Part shown: in pieces, positions 47,246 to 56,757 of the stretch
Numbering within the stretch: position 1 is the first letter of the stretch
Layout of the letters: the number at the start of each line of letters is the position of its first letter
DNA from: an archaeon
GTDB lineage: Archaea > Methanobacteriota_B > Thermococci > Methanofastidiosales > NM3
Reading direction: 5' to 3'
NCBI GenBank assembly: GCA_004212155.1
Contig: RXIG01000001.1
Span: 1-64,000 of the forward strand
Length of the DNA: 64,000 nucleotides
The notes under the pieces: model-generated
What the model saw: only the letters and a program-made list of their open reading frames with translations
Databases searched by the model: none
Told to the model about the DNA's origin: nothing
Made by a program: the position numbers and the translations under genes

Positions 47246-49321
47246 TTACCAGACTGCAGCCTGGTATACCCTCTTCGTTATCGGGTCCTGAACGAAGACC
47301 ACGACACCGCCATCCTCGGGAATGGTAAGCGCAAGCGACACGCTGCCCGTGGGATCGAACTGGCTTACGGTGCGCCTATGGCCCTCGATCGCGACGTGAT
47401 AGAACACCTTGGACGAGCCTGGCGGGGACAATCCGTTCTCATACACGACAAAGAAGACATTAAGTTCGGACGGCACGGTGTTGTCCAACGGTTTGATAAA
47501 CGCCTCGACATTCATCTTGCTTGGATCCATGACGGATGGAGTTACCGAAAGGTCGAGGCGCACCTTGAGCGTATCATCGAGAAGCGATTCGGTGGCGGCT
47601 TCGTACTGAGCATAGGTGGACCCGGAACCCCCCTTAATGTTCCTAATACCATCAAACATCGATTGTGGTGTGCCACCCATCGTGTAAAAGCTTGCCCTCT
47701 CATTTGAAAAGATGTTGTTGAACGAGTCGTTCAGATGATACTCGATCGCGACGACATCATCGGGATAGTTGTCCAAAAGGTCGTGTAGGGCGCTTTCAGC
47801 AGCGGGGCAGTACGTGCAATTCGCAGAAGTGAAGAGCTCAACGAACACCCTCTTCTGCTGGCGCTGTGCCGTCATGAGCTCAAACGATGCGTTCTGGGAA
47901 CGTTGGCTGCCCGATGAGATGACGGTCACGTTCACGACGCCTCTCTGATTGGGCTGGGCGCCTTCAGGTACGATGATCGTAACGCCGACGGTGACGTTGC
48001 CACCCGGAGAGACCGTTACCTCTCGTTTTGATATCTCATAGGTCCACCCTGATGGTAGCGAGGGAACAGGCTGTAGAGCATACGTATCGGCAGCATTTCC
48101 GTTGTTTTGGACCTGGAATAGATAGGTAGTGCTTGAGCCTGGCAAGACCACTTTGGAACGCTCTTCGATATTGAGCTCGAATCCGTACGTAGGGCTCACG
48201 ATAAGGGTGAATCGCTGTGTCTTGACATCTCCGGTGTCGTTTTGCGAGGTGACCTGAAGTATCGTTTCTCCCTGGGCATTCCCTTGGGCAGATGATGGGG
48301 ACTTGAGCGTGAGCACGATGTTTTTCGAACCGTTCGGTTCGACCGTTACCTTCTCGTGCAGGAGCGAACCAGACCAGCCCGCTGTGGTGTTTTTCAATTG
48401 AAAGTAATACGTATCCGTGCTCGAGCCGTTATTTTGCACCGTCGCGTTGAACGTCGCCGTTTCTCCGGCAGTCACGAACTTCTCAGTCGTTGCAGCGATG
48501 AGCTCATACGATGCAGTGGCCTCGGATGTGACATTGACCGTCAGCGAGTCGCGGTACTTACCGTCACTCGAGCGTGCCTCGATGCGGATCGTGGCCTCGC
48601 CCGGACCCGCGCTGGCCGATGTCGACACGCGAAGCACGAGCGACTCGTCTTGCTCCGGTTCTACAGATCCCGTATACTTATGCCCATAATCCGTCGTGGC
48701 ATCAAGCAGTGAGACGCTCCACCCCTGTGGCATCGACGTGCCTCCAGCAGCAACGGTAACATCGTAACGTGAGAGGATGTTGCCTGTGTTTTTTAGTGCG
48801 ACCGTGAAGTCTGTGGTCTGACCAGGTAACACGCTCTTTTGCGTCGTGTCGACCGATAGGTCCGGCGCATATCCGACATAGAGCGTCGATGCATAGAGCG
48901 TCGAAGCGAGCAAAAGGAGCACGATCACGAAGTTGAGCAACAAAAGCACCTTTCCACCACGCGGCCGCTTCGACGGCCCCCTCGGCGGATCCTCTTTATC
49001 TGGCCTCTCTGGAGGGGCACGCGGTGGCGGACGTTGTGTCGCCGCCGGCTTTTGCCTCATGGTTGGTGGCGGGGCAGAGGCACGAACGGGCGCTGAGGGC
49101 GTATACGATAAAGGGGGTGATTGGCGCACGCTGCGGCCACCTGGCGGAGCGCCGCGTTGGTAGTCAAACATCGATGTAGGATGGTAACAGTGAGGGCACG
49201 TCTTGTGCGAATAAAGGTGCTCGCGGACGCATTGCTGGTGAAATGGTGTCTTGCAATAGGTGCAGTGTACCATGTCCCGTTGTGTAATGGGTGCGTTGCA
49301 CAATTCACACGTATGCGCCAT
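47246..49321 (-). CDS. RING/PHD-like finger - TM - NEW3/CARDB-like repeats - thioredoxin-like (Omp28-type) protein
   Basis: N-terminal CELC...CTYC...HQQC...CPHC; Pro-rich linker; one TM; Ig-like repeats; FVELFTSANCTYCPAAESALHDLL. Confidence 0.7.
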   Translation of the reverse strand: MAHTCELCNAPITQRDMVHCTYCKTPFHQQCVREHLYSHKTCPHCYHPTSMFDYQRGAPPGGRSVRQSPPLSYTPSAPVRASAPPPTMRQKPAATQRPPPRAPPERPDKEDPPRGPSKRPRGGKVLLLLNFVIVLLLLASTLYASTLYVGYAPDLSVDTTQKSVLPGQTTDFTVALKNTGNILSRYDVTVAAGGTSMPQGWSVSLLDATTDYGHKYTGSVEPEQDESLVLRVSTSASAGPGEATIRIEARSSDGKYRDSLTVNVTSEATASYELIAATTEKFVTAGETATFNATVQNNGSSTDTYYFQLKNTTAGWSGSLLHEKVTVEPNGSKNIVLTLKSPSSAQGNAQGETILQVTSQNDTGDVKTQRFTLIVSPTYGFELNIEERSKVVLPGSSTTYLFQVQNNGNAADTYALQPVPSLPSGWTYEISKREVTVSPGGNVTVGVTIIVPEGAQPNQRGVVNVTVISSGSQRSQNASFELMTAQRQQKRVFVELFTSANCTYCPAAESALHDLLDNYPDDVVAIEYHLNDSFNNIFSNERASFYTMGGTPQSMFDGIRNIKGGSGSTYAQYEAATESLLDDTLKVRLDLSVTPSVMDPSKMNVEAFIKPLDNTVPSELNVFFVVYENGLSPPGSSKVFYHVAIEGHRRTVSQFDPTGSVSLALTIPEDGGVVVFVQDPITKRVYQAAVW

Positions 49322-49407
49322 AACCGTTCACTTTGTTTCCCTATACATAAAAGTTTATTTATAAATATATAAATCATTGCACTACGTGTGGCGCCCTATT
49401 GCATCCT

Positions 49408-50025
49408 TCACTGCTGAGAGTTCACGTATTGTTCAAATGTCATTTCCTTGTACGAACCAGTGGACACATATTCGAGCATCAGTCTGAACTCGTACGGGGG
49501 TTTGTACCCCGGCACCACGTCATACCCGGGCACTACCTTGATCAACGAACCATCGGGCGAAAGGAAAACGGAGCTTGGCGTGCCCGGGACCCGATACTTG
49601 CTTTCGATGTATAGTCCTGTGATCTCCGGATTCTCATCAGATATCGGGTCTGATGACCATATGTTCACAGACACCGATTCGAAGTGCTCCCCGAGATAGG
49701 TTGTCACATCCTCGTCCATGAACGTGTCGCTTTGCATGAGGTCACAGTAGGGGCAGTTGCGCCTCCATAAGTAGATGTAGACGTATGTGTCGTTCTCTTG
49801 TGCCGCTCTGAGGGCGTCATCGTACGATTGCCACCCGATAGGCGACACCGGTGCTGCAGTCGTTGTCGGCGCCTGCGTCGTTGGGGGCGACGTGGTAGTG
49901 GGGGACTGCGTCGTTGGCGCCGCGGTTGTCGTTGGAGGGGGCGTCGTGGTGGACGTATCGTCTCCACCGACACATCCCGCGAGTAGCACCATCACTAGTA
50001 GGATCAATAATGCCTTGTATCGCAT
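49408..50025 (-). CDS. lipoprotein with Thr/Pro linker and thioredoxin-like domain
   Basis: LLVMVLLAGC lipobox, (T/P)-rich linker, IYLWRRNCPYCDLMQSDTF. Confidence 0.8.
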   Translation of the reverse strand: MRYKALLILLVMVLLAGCVGGDDTSTTTPPPTTTAAPTTQSPTTTSPPTTQAPTTTAAPVSPIGWQSYDDALRAAQENDTYVYIYLWRRNCPYCDLMQSDTFMDEDVTTYLGEHFESVSVNIWSSDPISDENPEITGLYIESKYRVPGTPSSVFLSPDGSLIKVVPGYDVVPGYKPPYEFRLMLEYVSTGSYKEMTFEQYVNSQQ

Positions 50026-50042
50026 GGGAACACCGTGGAGCA

Positions 50043-50954
50043 TCAGTGGCGCTTCAGGTACCGAGCCACGTTGAGCGCCGCCTTGCATCCGTCGCCTACG
50101 GCAGTGGTCACCTGTTTGTACTTTTCGTTCGTGACATCACCGACTGCATAGACTCCCTTGATCGATGTCTCCTGCTTGTCGTTCACTCGAATATAGCCGC
50201 TCTTTGTAAGGTCGATGCCGGTCCCTGCAAGGAACTCCGTGTTCGGTTTCTTGCCTATGTTCACAAAGATCCCATCGGCCTCCAACACTTGTTCGGAGCC
50301 ACCATCGCCGTTGTATTCGATGACCACTCTTTCGAGCTTGTCGGATCCCTCGAGGCGCTTTACCTCCGCACTGGTAATGACCTCGACAGAACTGTCAAAA
50401 ATCTTGTCGAGATAGATGTCTTCCTTCGCCTCGAGCTCGTCCGTCGGTGTGACGAGCACGACGCTCTCGGCGATCTCCTCAAGGTAAAGTGCGGCGGTGA
50501 TACCAGGGATGCCCTTGCCCGCGACGACCGTCTTCTTGCCCCTGTAGAGCGGGCCGTCGCATGTCGTGCAGTACACGACGCCACGACCCTGGAATGTGTC
50601 CTCTCCTTCCACCTCGAGCTTCTTGTGGGTCAGTCCAAGTGAGAGTATGATGGTCTTGGCATCTACCTGTTCATCGCCCATATCGATCTTCATCGAATCG
50701 AAGTCGACGCTTTTTACCGTTGCGTATTTGATATCGACATCCGTTCTTTGCACCTGCTCGGCGATCCTCTGGGCAAGCTCCATGCCCTTGATGCCGTCGG
50801 GGAATCCCGGATAGTTCTCAATGACGCTCGCATACGCCATATACCCTCCGAGCATCTCCTTTTCTATGAGCAGTGTCTTGAGATTGGAACGGACGCAGTA
50901 GAGGGCGGCGGTCATCCCTCCCGGTCCACCGCCTATGATCACAACATCGTACAT
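50043..50954 (-). CDS. thioredoxin reductase-like FAD/NAD(P) protein
   Basis: VVIIGGGPGGMTAALYCVRS; CTTCDGP redox CxxC; GVYAVGDVTN. Confidence 0.92.
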   Translation of the reverse strand: MYDVVIIGGGPGGMTAALYCVRSNLKTLLIEKEMLGGYMAYASVIENYPGFPDGIKGMELAQRIAEQVQRTDVDIKYATVKSVDFDSMKIDMGDEQVDAKTIILSLGLTHKKLEVEGEDTFQGRGVVYCTTCDGPLYRGKKTVVAGKGIPGITAALYLEEIAESVVLVTPTDELEAKEDIYLDKIFDSSVEVITSAEVKRLEGSDKLERVVIEYNGDGGSEQVLEADGIFVNIGKKPNTEFLAGTGIDLTKSGYIRVNDKQETSIKGVYAVGDVTNEKYKQVTTAVGDGCKAALNVARYLKRH

Positions 50955-51023
50955 ATATCAAGTTCTTTGGAGGATGTTAAAAAAGATTTTGGAAAGGTGT
51001 GCCACATCAATTCATGCCTATTA

Positions 51024-53849
51024 TCACTCTATGTATATGGCCACCCTTCCCGGTTGGGCATGCTCCCTTTTGCTCTCGGGATCGTAGTCGGAGTCGATGG
51101 TCACGGGTGCTCCGACCTCCGTCTCGATGAACTGTTTGGCTTCGTTGAGGATGCCACATTCGTCGATGTCGTGGGCCGCTGACTTGTGTTTCATGACCGA
51201 CGCGAGGAACTTGGAGACCTTCTTGCCGTGCTTGCGCATGTCCTCGTCTTGCATGAGGCGCGCCATGGCACTTTTCATGTCGCCCTCTTCCTGGGCGACC
51301 CTCGCCGCTTCCCACTTCCACTGGGGGCTCGTGTAGATGTAGACGTTGCTTGGCTGTTCTATCTTTGCCACACGTATGATCTCCTTGATGTCATCGATGA
51401 CGCTTTTCAGGAATTCCTCGGCATATATCATCGTCTCGTCAGGTGCCTTCCACGGGGAGGTCCACTCGGAGACCGAGATGAATCCATCCATGCCGATTGC
51501 TTCCCAGATCTCCTCTGCGACATGGGGGCAAAAGAGCGAGAGTATTTGCGTCTGCACCTCTATGAAGCGGTCCATGAGCTCGCAGTGGTGGTCTGCCGTT
51601 CGGCGCTGATACCACTTCAGCGCGCGGTGGAGGTCGAAGTAACCGCGCTGTATGGCGCTGCGATACATCATGCCCTCGAGCGCCTCTTCCACGTCCTTCA
51701 TGATCGATAGCATCACCGTCTCGAACCAGAGGTCGATAAACTGCATCTCCCCTCGTCTTCCCGTGCCGTACATCGTCGTAGCGAAATGATACCACGACGA
51801 GAGCTTCTCACCCATCGTCTCGACGAAGCTGGTCTCCCAGTTGGGGTCGTCGACGCCTTCGCCGCTGTACATAAGCCCGATGCGCACGACGTCGGTGCCG
51901 TATCTCTCGCACACGTCGCAGGAGGTGTAGACGTTGCCCTTTGAGGAGCTCATCTTCTCCTTGTCGATCATGAGCCACCCGTTGACGCCCATGGCGCGCG
52001 GCCAGTGATGAGGCGGAAAGATGGCGGTATGATTGAAGAGGCAGAACGTAAGGTGGTTTTGGATAAGGTCCTTGCCCGATGTCCTCAGGTCAAACGGATA
52101 CCAGTAGTTGAACTCATCCCGCAGTCCCTCGACGAACGAGGCGTCCTTTTTAATACGTGAAGCGACGTCCTTGGCAGAGCCTATGCCAAGGAATACGTAG
52201 TCGAAGAACGCATCGTCCACGTCAGCAGGATCGATCTCATCGATCTTATGCGCTATGGTATAGTATGCCATGTATATGGTCGAGTCCGAGAGTGATTCTA
52301 TCATCCATTCCTCGTCCCAGGGAAGCGTCGTGCCAAGGCCAACCTTCCTGGTGCATGCCCAGTTGTTGAGCCAGTCGATGACATATTCGAACTGCTTGCG
52401 TATGAGGGGAGGGTAGAGTTCCATCCTGTCGAGAGCCTGATGCGTTTTCTCCTTCCATTCAGGGTCCCCATACGCGAGGAAGTATTGGTCCCTGACTATC
52501 TTGACCGTACAGGGCGAGAGGCATCTGCAGACGACCTCGCCCGACGGTTCGTACATCTTGTCCGCCCTGCCCTGGTCGATAAGCATTTGCTTGATCGCCT
52601 CCTTGGCATCCTCGACGCTCATGCCGGCGTACTCCCCGCAATTGTCGTTCATGACGCCCGTGTAGAATCCTGATTTGTATATTTCCTTCTTGGCCTTGGT
52701 GAGCTTCTCGCGATCGAGTTGCGACTCGATGCCCATCTTCTCGCATATCTCCTTGGCGGGCAGAGGCCCCCATCCCTTCGAACGGATGATCGCTATTGGT
52801 TCGATGGAAGCTATGTCCTCATGGCTCAGTCCGTATTTTTCCAGTTCCTCAGGATCGTTTTGGAGATCGTGCAGCCCTATCCAGTCGTCAGGCGCGTCGG
52901 AGGGGACACTCGTCACGATCCCCGTGCCCTTGCAGGGGTCGCAGAATGCCGATGGAAGGATGATGATGTTCTTTTCGATGGCAGGGGCGCGCGCAGTATG
53001 TCCGATGAGTTCGCGTCCTTTGACGGACCCTATCACCTCGACATCCTTTTCCTGGTCTGAGAGCTTCTCTGCGCATTCCCTGGAAATGATCCATTCCTCC
53101 CCGCCGACACGTGCGCGCACGTATTCGTAGTCCGGATCGACCCAGATATTCGTCTGGCCGTATACCGTTTCGGGCCGGAGCGTGGCAGCGATGATATACC
53201 CATCACCGAAGGCGAACTTGAGGAGCGTGAACTCCTGCGGCGTCTCACCTTCCCCCTCCAGGCGGCTGTGGTCGCTCACCGCATTCTGGCACTCCTTGCA
53301 CCATATGACCGGGTGGGCCCCTTTGATCACGAAGTTGCCCTCCTTTAGCTTCCTGAACTGCCACTTTATGAATGCATCATAGTGGGGATTGAGAGATGTG
53401 GTGATAAACGAGCGGCGCCAGTCTATGGACATGCCCATGGACTTGAGGTGTTCGGTGGTCTTTTCAGGAAAGTATTGGGTCCAGAACTCCGGGTCTGCGA
53501 ACCGGGGTATAAGCTCGTCTTCAACGCCCATGTTGCGCAGGATGGCGATCTGCTTTTGTTCACCGTTTGCTATCCTGCGTGCAGCGTTGACGATGGGGCT
53601 GCCAGTGCAGTGGAACGCGAAGGGGAAGAGCACGTTGTAACCCTTCATGCGCTTGTAGCGTGCAAGGACCTCCCCTCGAAGGTAGGTGAAGAGGCGTCCT
53701 ATATGAAGAAATCCGTTCATGTACGGATACGGGATGTTGAGAAAGAACTTTTCCCTTTCGTCCGGGGTTGCATCAAATACGTGCTCTTTTTCCCATTTTT
53801 CCTGCCATTTTTTCTCAATACGTTCAAAATCAAGTGGTTCTACGCTCAT
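51024..53849 (-). CDS. leuS: leucyl-tRNA synthetase (archaeal type)
   Basis: NIPYPYMNGFLHIGRLFTYLRGEVLARYKRMKGYNVLFPFAFHCTGSPI; DKEKMSSSKGN. Confidence 0.95.
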   Translation of the reverse strand: MSVEPLDFERIEKKWQEKWEKEHVFDATPDEREKFFLNIPYPYMNGFLHIGRLFTYLRGEVLARYKRMKGYNVLFPFAFHCTGSPIVNAARRIANGEQKQIAILRNMGVEDELIPRFADPEFWTQYFPEKTTEHLKSMGMSIDWRRSFITTSLNPHYDAFIKWQFRKLKEGNFVIKGAHPVIWCKECQNAVSDHSRLEGEGETPQEFTLLKFAFGDGYIIAATLRPETVYGQTNIWVDPDYEYVRARVGGEEWIISRECAEKLSDQEKDVEVIGSVKGRELIGHTARAPAIEKNIIILPSAFCDPCKGTGIVTSVPSDAPDDWIGLHDLQNDPEELEKYGLSHEDIASIEPIAIIRSKGWGPLPAKEICEKMGIESQLDREKLTKAKKEIYKSGFYTGVMNDNCGEYAGMSVEDAKEAIKQMLIDQGRADKMYEPSGEVVCRCLSPCTVKIVRDQYFLAYGDPEWKEKTHQALDRMELYPPLIRKQFEYVIDWLNNWACTRKVGLGTTLPWDEEWMIESLSDSTIYMAYYTIAHKIDEIDPADVDDAFFDYVFLGIGSAKDVASRIKKDASFVEGLRDEFNYWYPFDLRTSGKDLIQNHLTFCLFNHTAIFPPHHWPRAMGVNGWLMIDKEKMSSSKGNVYTSCDVCERYGTDVVRIGLMYSGEGVDDPNWETSFVETMGEKLSSWYHFATTMYGTGRRGEMQFIDLWFETVMLSIMKDVEEALEGMMYRSAIQRGYFDLHRALKWYQRRTADHHCELMDRFIEVQTQILSLFCPHVAEEIWEAIGMDGFISVSEWTSPWKAPDETMIYAEEFLKSVIDDIKEIIRVAKIEQPSNVYIYTSPQWKWEAARVAQEEGDMKSAMARLMQDEDMRKHGKKVSKFLASVMKHKSAAHDIDECGILNEAKQFIETEVGAPVTIDSDYDPESKREHAQPGRVAIYIE

Positions 53850-54115
53850 TTAACCCCACCATTTACAAGGAATAGAATATAGAATAGACGGTACTATAAG
53901 AAGATTGCTATCGTCGTGCCAAAAAGCATTCACCAGCATTGCTACTCGAACACATTGTACCAAGAAAATGGGGCTGTGTGTTTTATATATACTTTTCGGT
54001 TTTTTTGCGGGTGTGTTCGGAACGATGGGGCATCATATCAGCCCCATATAGCCCTATTTCACTATGGTCGTTGGCACGACATTATTTTTATACTACCCAC
54101 ATTCAATATCATACG

Positions 54116-54709
54116 ATGGAATCTCTGAATCGTTGTTGGGATACGGACAATCAGTTCTATATCAACTACCATGATAACGAGTGGGGCGTACCCACCACTG
54201 ATGACCGCACGTTGTTCGAGTTCCTCATACTTGAGGGGGCCCAGGCAGGACTCAGTTGGGAAACGATTCTCAACAAGCGCGAGGCCTACCGTGCAGCGTA
54301 CAAGGGATTCGACCCAAAGACGGTCGCTTCGTTTGGTGATGAAGACGTATCGCGCCTGCTAGCAGACAGCGGCATAGTCCGCAACCGCAGGAAGATTGCC
54401 TCGTCGATCCGCAATGCACGTTGTTTCCTTGACATACAAGAAGAGTTCGGATCGTTCTCGAAGTTCATATGGCAGTTCGTCGGAGGCAACCCCATCAATC
54501 ACGCGTGTTCGAGCATCGAGGGGGTGCCCGTGTTCACACCTGAGGCGGAGCGCATGAGCGCAGAACTCAAGCGCAGGGGATTCTCGTTTGTCGGCCCCAC
54601 CATATGCTACTCTTTCATGCAAGCAGTCGGCATGGTAAACGATCATCTGACGTATTGTTTCAGATACAATGAAATACGTACGCAATTTCATGACTTCAAA
54701 GCATTTTGA
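54116..54709 (+). CDS. tag: DNA-3-methyladenine glycosylase I (Tag-like)
   Basis: NRCWDTDNQFYINYHDNEWGVP...FLILEGAQAGLSWETILNKREAYR...FVGPTICYSFMQAVGMVNDH. Confidence 0.92.
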   Translation: MESLNRCWDTDNQFYINYHDNEWGVPTTDDRTLFEFLILEGAQAGLSWETILNKREAYRAAYKGFDPKTVASFGDEDVSRLLADSGIVRNRRKIASSIRNARCFLDIQEEFGSFSKFIWQFVGGNPINHACSSIEGVPVFTPEAERMSAELKRRGFSFVGPTICYSFMQAVGMVNDHLTYCFRYNEIRTQFHDFKAF

Positions 54710-54755
54710 AGCATCTCAAAACGTTTAATAACCCTTTGCTGCAAAGCCCCTAACG

Positions 54756-55634
54756 GTGATATACATGCAAAAACAGCATTACATAGGAGTTGGTCTTGTT
54801 TGCATCGTCCTCATCGGAGTCGTAGGATTCTGGATGACGAGTGGCGACGAGAACAAGACCCTGCAATTCTCTTTCGACTTCTCAGAGGACGACGCAGGAT
54901 GGGAACATCTGTTTGTCGACTACCCGGTAGGGGAAGAAGAGGACTATGAGCTCGAAGGAGGGCGCATGCTCCTCCCCGACACGTTAGGGCACGAATATGG
55001 ATACTACCTTTCGGGAGAGAACCACAGCGACGATCTCTCGATGTTGATCAAACGTTCGTTTGGGCCCGAGGACGGCCTCGATCCCAACACGACGTATCGC
55101 GTAAAGTTCTTCATTGAGATCGCCTCCAACGCGCCCTCTGGATGCGTTGGCGTCGGCGGTGCTCCCGGTGAGAGCGTATACTTCAAGGCAGGAGCGGCGG
55201 TAGCGGAGCCAACGGCCATCGTTGAGGGTGCGGGCGGCAATGAATACTATCGCTTGAGCATTGACAAGGGCAATCAGGCATCTGGCGGCAACGACTCCGT
55301 CGTGCTTGGTCACATCGGCACATCGAACAACGACTGTCATAATTGGGAGTTCCTCTTCAAGACGTTCCAGAGCACCGAGGGAGATTCTGATGCAACAAGC
55401 GACCAGAACATGTCCCCGGATGAGGCAGACGACATGACCAAGGAAACGCTTGACGGCTCTGTCAACGGAAGCGACGATTCCAATCTCCCACCACAGAACC
55501 CATCCACCATCATGGAGGTCACGACCGATGACTCGGGCCAGCTGTGGATCTTCATGGGGACCGACTCAGGATTCGAGGCGACAAGCAGCATCTACATCAA
55601 CGAGATACAGATCACCTTCGAACCTGTTGAGTGA
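54756..55634 (+). CDS. hypothetical single-TM exported protein
   Basis: N-terminal TM then acidic soluble region, 292 aa. Confidence 0.6.
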   Translation: MIYMQKQHYIGVGLVCIVLIGVVGFWMTSGDENKTLQFSFDFSEDDAGWEHLFVDYPVGEEEDYELEGGRMLLPDTLGHEYGYYLSGENHSDDLSMLIKRSFGPEDGLDPNTTYRVKFFIEIASNAPSGCVGVGGAPGESVYFKAGAAVAEPTAIVEGAGGNEYYRLSIDKGNQASGGNDSVVLGHIGTSNNDCHNWEFLFKTFQSTEGDSDATSDQNMSPDEADDMTKETLDGSVNGSDDSNLPPQNPSTIMEVTTDDSGQLWIFMGTDSGFEATSSIYINEIQITFEPVE

Positions 55635-55692
55635 AATTACTTACTTCGTTTCAGCGCACATCTTTTTATAGTGCGCTTTCTATCCTTTTTTG

Positions 55693-56757
55693 ATGAAGAT
55701 CATAACTGTCGGCGCAGGCCCATCCGGGCTCTACGTTTCACAGCTGCTTTCAAGACGGGGTCACGAGGTGCTCGTGATCGAGGAACACGACACAATTGGT
55801 GAACCGGTGCAATGCGCTGGGCTCGTCAGCAGCACGTTCGCCGACACGTATGGGTCATCGTCCGTGCTCAATGTCATCGATGGGGCACATGTGCACTGTT
55901 GCAATGTCTCGTTTGACCTGGTGCGACCGGGCGTGGCGAGCGTCCTTGACAGGGCAGCCTTCGATGCCTCATTTTCCGACGGCATCGACATCGAACGCGG
56001 CAACAGGGCAGATGAGATACGGGTAGCGAGGGGATCGTACCTCGTGTCAACGCCGGCGGCGACCCACGAGGCGGATATCGTTATCGGGGCTGACGGACCT
56101 TCATCCTTCGTGCGGCGCACCTTGGGATTCCCATCCGAGATATCGTTTTACGGTGCATGTCAGCAACGAGTTCGTGTCAAAGGCGACGTGGACGATACTA
56201 TGGTCACGGTGGACCTCAAGCGTCCTTTCTTCTCATGGGCCATCCCCGAGGGGGACGGTGTCGTTCGCATCGGCACCGTCGGCACCGTGTCGTCCCTCGA
56301 ACGATTCAAGACTCGGTTTGGATTTGAGGGTTCCATCCTCGGCCGCACAGGGGGCATCATCCCCGTGGGAACGTGTTCGCTCATCCGCGGGGGTGCGTTT
56401 CTCCTGGGCGACGCTGCCGCGCAGACAAAGCCGCTCACTGGTGGTGGCCTTTCGTTCGGGCTGCGCGCCGCAGAGCTCCTTGCAGAGGCCATCGATCAGG
56501 GGGATCCGTGCCGTTACCACCACCGATGGAACGCCGAGTTCGGCAGGGAGATGTCGTTTGGTCGTTCGATACGGAAGATGTATGAGAACATGTCGGAACG
56601 CGACCTTGTCAAGGTCATGTCGATACTAGCCGAGAAGCGGGAGCGATTGGAACAGGAAGCGGACTTCGACATGCATGCCACGATTGCACGCATCCTCTTC
56701 TCGACACCACGGTTCTATCCCGTATTCGGAAAGGCGATGGCCACGCTCGTGGGTTAG
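55693..56757 (+). CDS. geranylgeranyl reductase family flavoprotein
   Basis: ITVGAGPSGLYVSQLLSRRGHEVLVIEEHDTIGEPVQCAGLVS; LLGDAAAQTKPLTGGGLSFGLRAAELLAEA. Confidence 0.88.
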   Translation: MKIITVGAGPSGLYVSQLLSRRGHEVLVIEEHDTIGEPVQCAGLVSSTFADTYGSSSVLNVIDGAHVHCCNVSFDLVRPGVASVLDRAAFDASFSDGIDIERGNRADEIRVARGSYLVSTPAATHEADIVIGADGPSSFVRRTLGFPSEISFYGACQQRVRVKGDVDDTMVTVDLKRPFFSWAIPEGDGVVRIGTVGTVSSLERFKTRFGFEGSILGRTGGIIPVGTCSLIRGGAFLLGDAAAQTKPLTGGGLSFGLRAAELLAEAIDQGDPCRYHHRWNAEFGREMSFGRSIRKMYENMSERDLVKVMSILAEKRERLEQEADFDMHATIARILFSTPRFYPVFGKAMATLVG

